From NCBI GenBank assembly GCA_021781415.1, contig JAJXWW010000017.1, forward strand, positions 1-57,197: a DNA stretch of 57,197 nt. The letters run 5' to 3'. Every line of letters begins with the position of its first letter. The stretch's first letter is position 1. Made by a program: the position numbers and the translations under genes. The notes beneath the pieces are model-generated. The model was not told where the DNA came from and searched no databases. It saw nothing but the letters and a program-made list of their open reading frames with translations. The stretch is from Planctomycetota bacterium. Lineage in GTDB: Bacteria > Planctomycetota > Planctomycetia > Gemmatales > Gemmataceae. This document shows, in pieces, positions 49,650-57,197 of the stretch.

Positions 49650-50633
49650 ATGAGTCGTTCCTCGCTCAATTATCACAAGATCCTACGAGAACCTGCATAT
49701 AGGTTTGATAAAAGATCAAAGGAAATCTATCCCGTATCGAGCGAAGCCATGATGCCAAATACCGGAACGGATCGAGACGTTCTCCCATTTTCGGAACGTG
49801 GGCAGACCGCGGTGACGGAGCGATATGCGCCGCCCTTTGAGCCGGTCGCCGCGCCGATCCATCCCGCGTCGCATCTCGCCAAGTCCGACGCCGACCTACC
49901 GTTCGATGCCGTCGTTCTCTCCGACATTCATCTGGGAAGTGGGAACTGCCAAGCGAAGAGTCTGTGCCGGTTTCTGGAAATGGTGCATGAAGAAGAGATC
50001 GCCACGAGTCGGCTCATTTTGAACGGTGACGTATTCGATTCGATCGACTTCCGCCGTCTGAACAAACACCATTGGAAGGTGCTATCCTTGATCCGGAAAT
50101 TATCGGATCGCATCGACATCATCTGGATATCCGGCAACCACGATGTCTCGTCCGAAATCATCTCTCCGCTTCTGGGCGTCACCGTGAAAGAGGAATATAT
50201 CTTGACGAGCGGTGGGCGAGACGTACTCTTCTTGCACGGTCATATATTCGACGAGTTCCTCGACGCGCATCCGGTCCTGACTTGGTTGGGCGATTGCGTT
50301 TATCTCTTTCTTCAGTGGGTGGACCAAACGCATTATTTTGCCAAGCTGGCCAAGAAGGGCAGCAAGACCTTTCTGCGCTGCGCTCAAAAGATCGAGGAAG
50401 AGGCCATCGAATACGCGCGCAAGCGGGGTTGCGAAATCGTCTGTTGCGGTCATACCCATCACTCGACGGCCAAACCGTTGCCGTCAATCGCCTACTACAA
50501 TAGTGGCTGCTGGACGGAGTTGCCTTGTACTTATTTGACCCTGCGAGCCGGGCGCGTCGCCTTGCACTCGTTTGAATCCCTTCGGCTGCAAGAAAAGAGT
50601 AGCTCGGCGCATCCAACATCACACGGCGGGTAA
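49650..50633 (+). CDS. Metallophosphoesterase, LpxH-like
   Basis: 327 residues. Motifs of calcineurin-type phosphoesterases in order: VVLSDIHLGSGN, LILNGDVFDSID, WISGNHDVSS, FLHGHIFDEF and CCGHTHHSTA. The order and the GDxFD/GNHD spacing resemble UDP-2,3-diacylglucosamine hydrolase. Divergent from the lipid-type cluster. An N-terminal extension of about 85 residues is unassigned; ATG 49650 was kept although ATG 49749 is possible. Its 3' end is duplicated at 53918. Confidence 0.78.
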   Translation: MSRSSLNYHKILREPAYRFDKRSKEIYPVSSEAMMPNTGTDRDVLPFSERGQTAVTERYAPPFEPVAAPIHPASHLAKSDADLPFDAVVLSDIHLGSGNCQAKSLCRFLEMVHEEEIATSRLILNGDVFDSIDFRRLNKHHWKVLSLIRKLSDRIDIIWISGNHDVSSEIISPLLGVTVKEEYILTSGGRDVLFLHGHIFDEFLDAHPVLTWLGDCVYLFLQWVDQTHYFAKLAKKGSKTFLRCAQKIEEEAIEYARKRGCEIVCCGHTHHSTAKPLPSIAYYNSGCWTELPCTYLTLRAGRVALHSFESLRLQEKSSSAHPTSHGG

Positions 50634-50759
50634 AGGCCCTCGCCGGGCTTGCGCGCCGCACAGCGCACCTCTCGGATTCTCCCCTCTCCCCTGAGTACAG
50701 GGAAGAAAGGTTGGGGGCGAGGGGTGAGAATACTCGGACAGATTCACCGCGTCGCCGTC
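50448..50759. repeat. 312 bp direct repeat, copy 1
   Basis: Covers the last about 60 codons of the phosphoesterase, its 3' flank and a family E palindrome. Copy 2 is at 53918-54229, with 3 mismatches and no gaps. Confidence 0.9.
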
Positions 50760-50783
50760 CTTGTAGATTCGCCCGTCACCTCA

Positions 50784-53360
50784 CTACCGCTGCTTCATTC
50801 GGTCCAGCAAGCGCAGAGCGGCCTTCGCTTCTTGAGTTTGGCGAGCGGCGGATTCTCCCGAGGCAAGCTTTTCCAACAACGATCGCGCCTCGGGAGTTCC
50901 GATCCGCTGGAGTACCCAGATGGAGCGAAGAATACGAAGCAATTCGGGATGCTTGACAGTAAAATCCGGCATATTCTTGAGTAGAATATCAATGCGATGA
51001 CGACATTCGAGGGTAGGAGACTTCGTCAGAGCTTTCCGCAACGCCGGTTCGACGGATCTGCCAAGTTGTAACAATTCAAGCGAAGCCGATTCGCGTTCTG
51101 AAAATGTATCAGAGTCAAGTTCCGCAATAAGTTGATTGATTCGTTCCGGTGAGAGGCGAAGTACTGGGCGAAGATTTCGATTGAAAAAGTCTATAGACTG
51201 AACGGGTGTTTTCACCAATTTGGAAGCAGACCGATATGCTGTAGCCGGGCTGGAGCTGGACAAGTCCTCCATTAATTGGACTAATGGTTCAGGCAACAAA
51301 TCGGCTCTGGATTGCAAGTTGTCAAACACATTCCACACAAGGATTGTACAATCTCTACTTCCAGTAGAGATTGTACATCCATCGGGAGAAAATGCAATCG
51401 CGACAATCTCTTCGCTATGCCCGCGAAGACGACGAATCTCTTTCCCCGATGCCATTTCCCATATTCGGAGGAGAATCCCATCGGCATTCAATTCCGACGA
51501 TGCGAAAAAACGACCATCGGGCGAAAGGTCAATTGCAGATATCGTGGTGAACTTTTCGGTATCAAAGTCGTATCGGAATACTTCTCGTCCATTGGGGACA
51601 TCCATAATCCGTAGCGAAGAGTCGTTACTTACAGGGATTAAACACTCCAAATCTGCTGAGACATGAATCGGCAGAAAAGAAAGTTCATCGGGTGTTTCAG
51701 ATCGCTGTATTAGTTTTCCACTCTTGACATCCTGTATTTCGACGGAACCTTTCTTTCCTAAAATGCCAATTGTGCCTATTAATTTCCCTTTCGGAGTGAA
51801 GAATAGAGACATGAGTCTGCCGTTCTTGGACGACAGTTTATACTCAGCCCCTTTTCTACCCGATGGTATGTCCCAAATGTCGATGTTTAATTCGTCCCCG
51901 TCTGTCGCCAGTTGTTTTCCATCTGAAGAAAAACGTAACAGATGACTTATACTATGTGTTCGAATCGTCCGAATCAGTTTGCCCGACGGCAGTTCATACA
52001 GATAAATCGTTCCACAATCGTCACAGGCAGCGATCAAATCACCTCGCGGTGAGACCTCGACTGTCTCTATCCCGTTGTTCGCAGAAGCGCGATGCAAGTT
52101 TTTTATCTCTCGTCCTGTATTCGCATTCCACAAACGGACTGAACCATCGAACGATGTGGATACAATCCGATCGTTACATGTATATGCGATTGATGTTATT
52201 TCTCTTCGGTGGCAAGCGAAGGAAGGCGATTCCGTGCCCGTCAATAGATTCCACATACGCATCCATCCGAAACAATTCCCAGCAGCTAATGTATTTCCAT
52301 CGTGAGTGAATGCAAAAGTACTCCAAGCACCCTCACCGCAACCGGTGTATACCCATCTTGTTTTGTCGGCGCCCAGATCGCAGACGCGAATGCTTTGGTC
52401 TTTCGTGGCGATTGCCAAAAATCGGTTGTCGGGTGAAAACTCAAATGGAGGGATTCCTTCGCACGATCCTGAACGAAGGATAAAATTTCTCACTTTTTCA
52501 ACGAGCTTTCCCGATCGAGTATCATAAAATTGAATGGTCTCGCGCTCTCCTTCTAATCCGATTACTTTTGCATCGGGCGAAATTGCAACATGCATAGGCT
52601 TGAAGGCTATGTGCGATGGACATTTGTGAACAAATTGGCATAATTGCCTACCAACAATTGTGTCCCAAATTCGAATCGTTCCGTCTAGCCGCTTTAATGC
52701 CAATATCGAACCGTCTGAAGAAAGGTGCAGTACAGATGAGTCGGGTCGTCCGATATAAAATATATTACGACGTTTCCTGGTTTGTGCATTCCAAATTTGT
52801 ATTTCACCATCCTTCTCTGAAGCTAATGCTACGATTTTACCGTCAAATGAAGCAAGAATGCCCAGCGATTTTTTACCCGTCCCCAAATTCAACTTTCGTT
52901 GAAAACTACCGGCCATTGCGCTATATAGAAAATATCCTCTGTAGTCGCTCAGAACAAGTGTCTTATCATCGGACGACAAGAACATCCCATTGATTGGTAC
53001 TTTGGGTGCGCCGATTGATCGAATCAATTTCCCTGTGTTGCTGTCCCAGTTAAAAACAGATTGGGTCGGCAATTCGCTATTAACGTTACCACGCTCAGAA
53101 GAACGAACAGCCGCGAAGAGTGATTTGCCGCTTCTTGAAAAGAACAGAGTATGAATGTCCTCCGGATTATGCATGCGAACTGTTCCGAGGCGTGCGATCG
53201 CATTGTCCGGTAGTGAATCGCCGTAACAATCCGAATGACTGTTAATCTCCGCGCGCGACGCGCGATTGGAATCGTCAGCAACCGCGTATCGATTTGACGC
53301 AAAAATGCTGACAACTGTAAAACATACAAGGCAAAGGACGTTTTTAAGATAACTGCGCAT
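50784..53360 (-). CDS. Exported WD40-repeat protein, second paralogue
   Basis: 858 residues from the ATG at 53360. Signal peptide (NVLCLVCFTVVSIFASNRYA), WD40-type blades with LSPDGRFF and FSPDGC repeats to about residue 690, then a HEAT-like helical end (RINQLIAELDSDTFSERESA, LRALRSI-type LRSIWVLQRIGTPEARSLLEKL). Same architecture as 26855-29548, but its DNA is noticeably more AT-rich than the neighbours. It lies between the 312 bp repeats. Confidence 0.8.
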   Translation of the reverse strand: MRSYLKNVLCLVCFTVVSIFASNRYAVADDSNRASRAEINSHSDCYGDSLPDNAIARLGTVRMHNPEDIHTLFFSRSGKSLFAAVRSSERGNVNSELPTQSVFNWDSNTGKLIRSIGAPKVPINGMFLSSDDKTLVLSDYRGYFLYSAMAGSFQRKLNLGTGKKSLGILASFDGKIVALASEKDGEIQIWNAQTRKRRNIFYIGRPDSSVLHLSSDGSILALKRLDGTIRIWDTIVGRQLCQFVHKCPSHIAFKPMHVAISPDAKVIGLEGERETIQFYDTRSGKLVEKVRNFILRSGSCEGIPPFEFSPDNRFLAIATKDQSIRVCDLGADKTRWVYTGCGEGAWSTFAFTHDGNTLAAGNCFGWMRMWNLLTGTESPSFACHRREITSIAYTCNDRIVSTSFDGSVRLWNANTGREIKNLHRASANNGIETVEVSPRGDLIAACDDCGTIYLYELPSGKLIRTIRTHSISHLLRFSSDGKQLATDGDELNIDIWDIPSGRKGAEYKLSSKNGRLMSLFFTPKGKLIGTIGILGKKGSVEIQDVKSGKLIQRSETPDELSFLPIHVSADLECLIPVSNDSSLRIMDVPNGREVFRYDFDTEKFTTISAIDLSPDGRFFASSELNADGILLRIWEMASGKEIRRLRGHSEEIVAIAFSPDGCTISTGSRDCTILVWNVFDNLQSRADLLPEPLVQLMEDLSSSSPATAYRSASKLVKTPVQSIDFFNRNLRPVLRLSPERINQLIAELDSDTFSERESASLELLQLGRSVEPALRKALTKSPTLECRHRIDILLKNMPDFTVKHPELLRILRSIWVLQRIGTPEARSLLEKLASGESAARQTQEAKAALRLLDRMKQR

Positions 53361-53629
53361 TGGGCACCTCCGCCCCGATAACCATTTTGGAATGATCGAT
53401 CCACGAAAGTAGGCGGCGAACGATGTTGCCGCCTGGATATTCTTCATACTTTGTGCGTCTCACAAGCCCTATGGCAAAGCGCCTTGTGGAACAATCAAAC
53501 GTCTTCTCAAGGCAAACATAGATTTCACCCCACGGCCTGCGCATCAAATTCACGCTATATTATCCTCAGATTCTTGATTTAGTCAAGGGTCGGCCCTACC
53601 ATTCTCGCGGATCGCCGTTGCGCACAACG

Positions 53630-53915
53630 CTCGGAGGATGGAAAGTGGTTCTCAAAACACTTGGCTTGCGACAACACTTCTACACGCTGCGTGATCCGCG
53701 TCGCGTCAACCGCTGCCAACACCTCTTGCTCGACGTGATTGCCGTCGTCATCTGCGCCGTCATCGCCAACGCCGACGACTGGCAAGAAGTCGAAACCTTC
53801 GCACAGAACCGACACGAACGACGACATGGCTGGGGTAGACCACGACGTATATGAAACCTTGGACGGCGGTCACGGTCGCCCTGAGAAGCGGATCTATACG
53901 TTGATTTACGAAGCT
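53630..53915 (+). pseudogene. ISAs1-family transposase remnant
   Basis: One frame reads FYTLRDPRRVNRCQHLLLDV and ICAVIANADDWQEVETFAQN, the N-terminus of ISAs1 (H-repeat) transposases; another frame then reads ETLDGGHGRPEKRIYTLIY, a middle piece of the same protein. The catalytic core and terminal repeats are missing. Internal deletion plus frameshift, so inactive. Confidence 0.75.
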
Positions 53916-53917
53916 GT

Positions 53918-54229
53918 GGTCATACCCATCACTCGACGGCCAAACCGTTGCCGTCAATCGCCTACTACAATAGTGGCTGCTGGACGGAGTTGCCTTGTAC
54001 TTATTTGACCCTGCGAGCCGGGCGCGTCGCCTTGCACTCGTTTGAATCCCTTCGGCTGCAAGAAAAGAGTAGCTCGGCGCATCCAACATCACACGGCGGG
54101 TAAAGGCCCTCGCCGGGCTTGCGCGCCGTACAGCGCACCTCTCGGATTCTCCCCTCTCCCCTGAGTACAGGGAAGAAGGGGTGGGGGCGAGGGGTGAGAA
54201 TACTCGGACAGATTCACCGCGTCGCCGTC
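53918..54229. repeat. 312 bp direct repeat, copy 2
   Basis: Second copy of 50448-50759. It holds a 3' fragment of the phosphoesterase gene (stop at about 54103) fused directly to the transposase remnant. Confidence 0.9.
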
Positions 54230-54720
54230 GTTGTTGGTCCGATCGCCCGGCGACGCGAGATTGATGGCCGAGACCGTCCAAGCGAAGGTTTGGCTGCTGC
54301 TGGACGTGCCATCGTTGGCCGTCACAGTCACATCGTACGGCGTGCCGCTGGCAGCGCCGCTCGCCAGCGTGCCGGAGATTAGCCCGGTGCTGTTGTTGAT
54401 GCTCAAGCCACCGGGCAAGCCGCTGGCACTGTAGCTCATGGTGCCGCTCGGCGAAGTCGCGTTTACCTGCACGGATACGGTATCTCCCGTGGCATTGCTC
54501 TGTGCGCCAGGGTTGACCAGGGCCACGCGCGGCGTCACCGTCCACACGAACGATTGACTGGAAGTTGCGCCGCCCTGCGTCGCCGTCACGGCCCGATCGG
54601 CAATGGCCCAGTTGAGGTGTCCGCGATCGTGTGCTGGCCGTCGCTGGCCTTGGCGGTGTGCGTCTCCCTGCCGGGCGTGCTGACGATGGTTCCCGAGACC
54701 AAAGCCGTCATGGCTGCATT
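54200..54720 (-). pseudogene. Degenerate He_PIG (putative Ig) repeat gene
   Basis: The minus strand reads VNPGAQSNATGDTVSVQVNA, SGLPGGLSINNSTGLISGTL and ASPGDRTNNDGDAVNLS, two units of putative-Ig (He_PIG/cadherin-like) domains from a large surface protein. The frame shifts near 54590 and runs into the palindrome at 54210. Both ends of the gene are lost. Confidence 0.7.
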
Positions 54721-56047
54721 CATCGCTTCACGCTTTTGAGGCACTCCTCAGCTTCGCGTCGAACGTCTGGGTTCTTATCTTTCGTTGCTAAATTAAGGGC
54801 AGAAACGGCGCTGGCGATATTTGCTTTTTGACCTGCCATTGTAGACAAGGCATAAATGGCATATAAACGAACCGAGACATTCGCATCGCTTACCAAAGCA
54901 GTCAACTGTGGAATGGCCGGAACAGCCTCGGGGGCACCTATGCTCTTCAATGTGAAACAAGCACATGTCCGAACGCCTGCATCACGGTCATCCAGCGCGG
55001 GCAAGATGGTAGCCATTACAATCGGATTCTTCGGATCGAAACGGTAAATCGCCTCTGCCGCTTCGATGCGAACTCGAGGACTCCTATCTTTCGTGGCGGC
55101 GATCAAGGCAGCCCGAGTCTTGGCGTCCGCCGATTCCATTTTCCCAAGTGTGAAAGCGGCGTGCCAACGCAATTTTTCATCTCGATCCGATAATAGCTTA
55201 CAAATTGCCGGCGCAGCGGCAGCGAATTTCGCACGACCCGCCATTTGGCGCAAAGCGGATAGAGCGTTATCTCGAAGGTCTCTCGGTAATTTACCATTCG
55301 CGGCGGTGGAGGCCAGAACCAACACCGCTGGCTCACCGATGCTGCTCAGAGCAAGTGACGCATTCCATCCGACGGTCTCGCCAGGCAGATTTTTATATTT
55401 TTTACCGTGTTCTTCGACCATTATTTTCGCGAGAAGGGGGACGGCTGCCTCGGCTCTCTTACCGAAAGAAGTAAATGTCACCATAACCTCACGACGAACG
55501 TCGGGGTCTTTATCATCTTCTAATACCTTAATAAGACGTGGAACGCTTGAAAAATCTCGAATCCAAGCTAAACATTCGACAGACGCACAGCGAATCGCGG
55601 GATCTTTATCGCTCAAACATTTCATGAGAAGCGGCGAGATGTCTTTGCGATCCTCGTTGTGCAGACGATGAACACCGCCAATCTTGCCGCAGACTTCCAG
55701 AGCCAATAGTCTCATGTCGATATCGCGGCCTTCCACCAGCTTGAGCAGCGGAGGAAACGCTTTAGGGCCAATCGACACCAATGTTTCCACGGCCTCTTGA
55801 CGAACCTTCATGTGGCGGTCGCTCAAAGCATCGACCAGGGCTTGAGCTGCGGGAGCGGCGGCTTCGTGCCATTCGTATAGGCACTCTGCGGCGCGCACCC
55901 GCACGTCCGGATTTTTGTCGTGAAGCTGCCGAATAGCGCTTCAATCGAAGGGCGTTTCGATTTTACTTGACTCGATTGCCCCCTTACATCGGCGGAGGGC
56001 GAACACGCTAAAAGTACAACTCCCAGAAGAGAATGGATGAGTCGCAT
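54720..56047 (-). pseudogene. Exported HEAT-repeat protein gene with a frameshift
   Basis: A signal peptide (MRLIHSLLGVVLLACSPSAD) begins at 56047, but near 55935 the frame moves by one base into HDKNPDVRVRAAECLYEWHE, which continues 394 residues to 54720. That part consists of about ten HEAT repeats (ALVDALSDRHMKVRQEAVETL, LSDKDPAIRCASVECLAWI, LKDRSP-type). With the shift repaired it would be an exported HEAT scaffold of about 440 residues. Either a true pseudogene or a single-base sequencing error. Confidence 0.75.
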
Positions 56048-56089
56048 GGTTTGCTCAATTCAAAAGAAGTCATCGGGGTTCACTCCTGT

Positions 56090-56195
56090 TGTGGCACGGT
56101 CTCGTGACCACGCCACCGACTTGGACCGAGGTTCTCTTGGAGGACGGGAAAAGCCGCGATCTACCTTGGCGGCACGGTCAGGAGGCCGTGCCACA
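56090..56195. repeat. Palindromic repeat, family H
   Basis: TGTGGCACGGTC ... GACCGTGCC-type arms (GGCACGGTCAGGAGGCCGTGCC inner region) with variant spacer. Another GC-rich host palindrome, between two exported-protein genes. Confidence 0.6.
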
Positions 56196-56230
56196 AGGGG
56201 GTCATTGTACCGCATCTTCTTCTCTCGTGG

Positions 56231-56668
56231 TTAATTGCCTCCGTAGCCTCCGAGACGATTGACTTTCTCGTCGATTGGCGACGCATCACACGATTCCTGT
56301 GCGCCTTTGTTTTGTTTGGCGTCCGCTGCAGATCCCCGAATAATCTGCGGCAGGTTGACCTTCATGGCGATCCCATCCGAGAAAAGGACCACGACATTCG
56401 TCCGCCCGTAACAGCACCAAGAATTCTCTGGGACATTTTTGTAATGTCCAGTGCTGGAAAGAGGAAATATGCACTCCGCTTTATCCCCCAGGAGGTTGTT
56501 GATTTCCTCAATCGACATGCCGACGCGAATCATACGAGCGGGTTCATCGATCCGCATCTTACCTGAGCCGATTACATCATTTGCCATATCAGCACGGGTT
56601 AGCGGACAAGTCCGCCATTCCATCGACAGGCAAAACACAATGAACAATATCAACGAAATCCGTCTCAT
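56231..56668 (-). CDS. Small exported protein, BamE/SmpA-like pattern
   Basis: 145 residues with a signal peptide (ISLILFIVFCLSMEW). IRVGMSIEEINNLLGDKAEC, then SWCCYGRTNVVVLFSDGIAMKV, follows the GMsxxEVxxllGxP...Y...v.F..g.v pattern of SmpA/OmlA folds. No lipobox. Function unknown. Confidence 0.6.
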   Translation of the reverse strand: MRRISLILFIVFCLSMEWRTCPLTRADMANDVIGSGKMRIDEPARMIRVGMSIEEINNLLGDKAECIFPLSSTGHYKNVPENSWCCYGRTNVVVLFSDGIAMKVNLPQIIRGSAADAKQNKGAQESCDASPIDEKVNRLGGYGGN

Positions 56669-57197
56669 CTAATACTCCTAATAGAATTCTGCGCTCTCCA
56701 GGATTTCCTTACCGCGGATCACTACACAGGGAGGTTATAGGCGTTAGCGACAGCCAATTACCGGCGGCCAACCGATCTTCGAGAGTTTCCAGACACAGAC
56801 GGACGCGGGGTAGCGAGGGAGATTTGCGGCGCGACATGGGGCAATTCCTTGGGTGTCCTGGGCGAAAGCGCGAACGGGAGTCTCTCAGGGAATGAGAGAT
56901 TGAAAATGGAGTTTACACCCAGACGGAGGGAATGTCAAGAGATCGCGCCAAGAATGTCGGAACGCAATAGAAATGTCCTCTATTTGGTTGCAATAGAAAT
57001 GTCCGCTGGTCAGTCTTTTCGTTTCTCACGGAATCTTCGACGCCAAGGGTGATTCGCGGCTGGACGACGAGGGCCTTTTTTGGTATTCGCTTCTTCGCCG
57101 TCGGGAGGATAGGGCTCCGCAGAAGTGCGACCCGAGCGCCCGTCGGCGGGCGGTACGCCAGAGGACTCGGACTTCGACGACGAGACCGAGTCCTCCT
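56669..57197. other. No gene seen; two short direct repeats
   Basis: No convincing frame in 529 bases. GCAATAGAAATGTCC occurs at 56964-56978 and 56990-57004, 26 bases apart, a layout like the repeated end motifs of some insertion sequences. A transposase would have to lie beyond the window. Confidence 0.4.

Overview
The window reads as a chromosomal segment of a planctomycete, probably a Gemmata-type lineage. The basis is the exported WD40 proteins with C-terminal HEAT-like tails, a DUF1559-type exported protein, an exported PQQ-type propeller opening with a PQWRGP motif, an exported HEAT-repeat protein, an ECF sigma factor operon, high GC content and many palindromic intergenic repeats. No 16S rRNA or other decisive marker is present, so the lineage is inferred.

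Region 1 (1-24.7 kb) is a phage-type head gene module: portal, prohead protease, HK97-fold major capsid protein, a small virion-like protein, a head-tail connector, several exported or Cys-rich proteins, a ParB-like protein, an ABC-ATPase/GNAT fusion and a small-terminase-like protein. No tail gene is visible. Host palindromic repeats sit between many of these genes while the reading frames stay open, which suggests an old, possibly domesticated head module rather than a fresh prophage.

The most striking feature is a 13,074 bp element (862-13935) inserted inside the portal gene. A large serine recombinase lies at its left end. The junctions share TTAA and carry inverted 15 bp arms. Joining the outer halves rebuilds a portal frame of 465 codons without a frameshift; joining the inner halves gives a perfect 24 bp palindrome, as expected for attP. 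The element encodes a P4-type primase/helicase, a separate CHC2-like zinc protein, a 31 bp inverted repeat made of iterons next to the primase (candidate origin), HTH regulators, a leftward cargo block (zinc-ribbon membrane protein, 56-residue zinc ribbon, EVE/PUA-like sensor protein) and a rightward run of small genes separated by a recurring hairpin. It has no capsid or conjugation genes and none of the host palindromes. It looks like a phage satellite or satellite-like island that targets, and would keep silent, a portal gene.

Region 2 (24.7-38.6 kb) holds an exported PQQ propeller, a ParE/antitoxin pair, a WD40 protein, a type II restriction-modification system with controller protein lying between two copies of the 3' end of a DUF1559-type gene, an ECF sigma operon, a lone PD-(D/E)XK protein, tRNA-Ala(GGC) and a flippase-like membrane protein.

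Region 3 (38.7-50.6 kb) is dominated by a leftward cluster of GMC oxidoreductase, phosphatidylserine decarboxylase, SDR-like/FAD oxidase fusion, a tandem class III aminotransferase fusion, an Mpo1-like membrane protein, a methyltransferase and an SQD2-like glycosyltransferase, with a divergent LpxH-like phosphoesterase. Together they suggest an unassigned polar-lipid or glycolipid pathway.

Region 4 (50.6-57.2 kb) is rearranged: 312 bp direct repeats flank a second WD40 gene and an ISAs1 remnant, followed by a degenerate Ig-like (He_PIG) gene, a frameshifted HEAT-repeat gene and a small exported protein.
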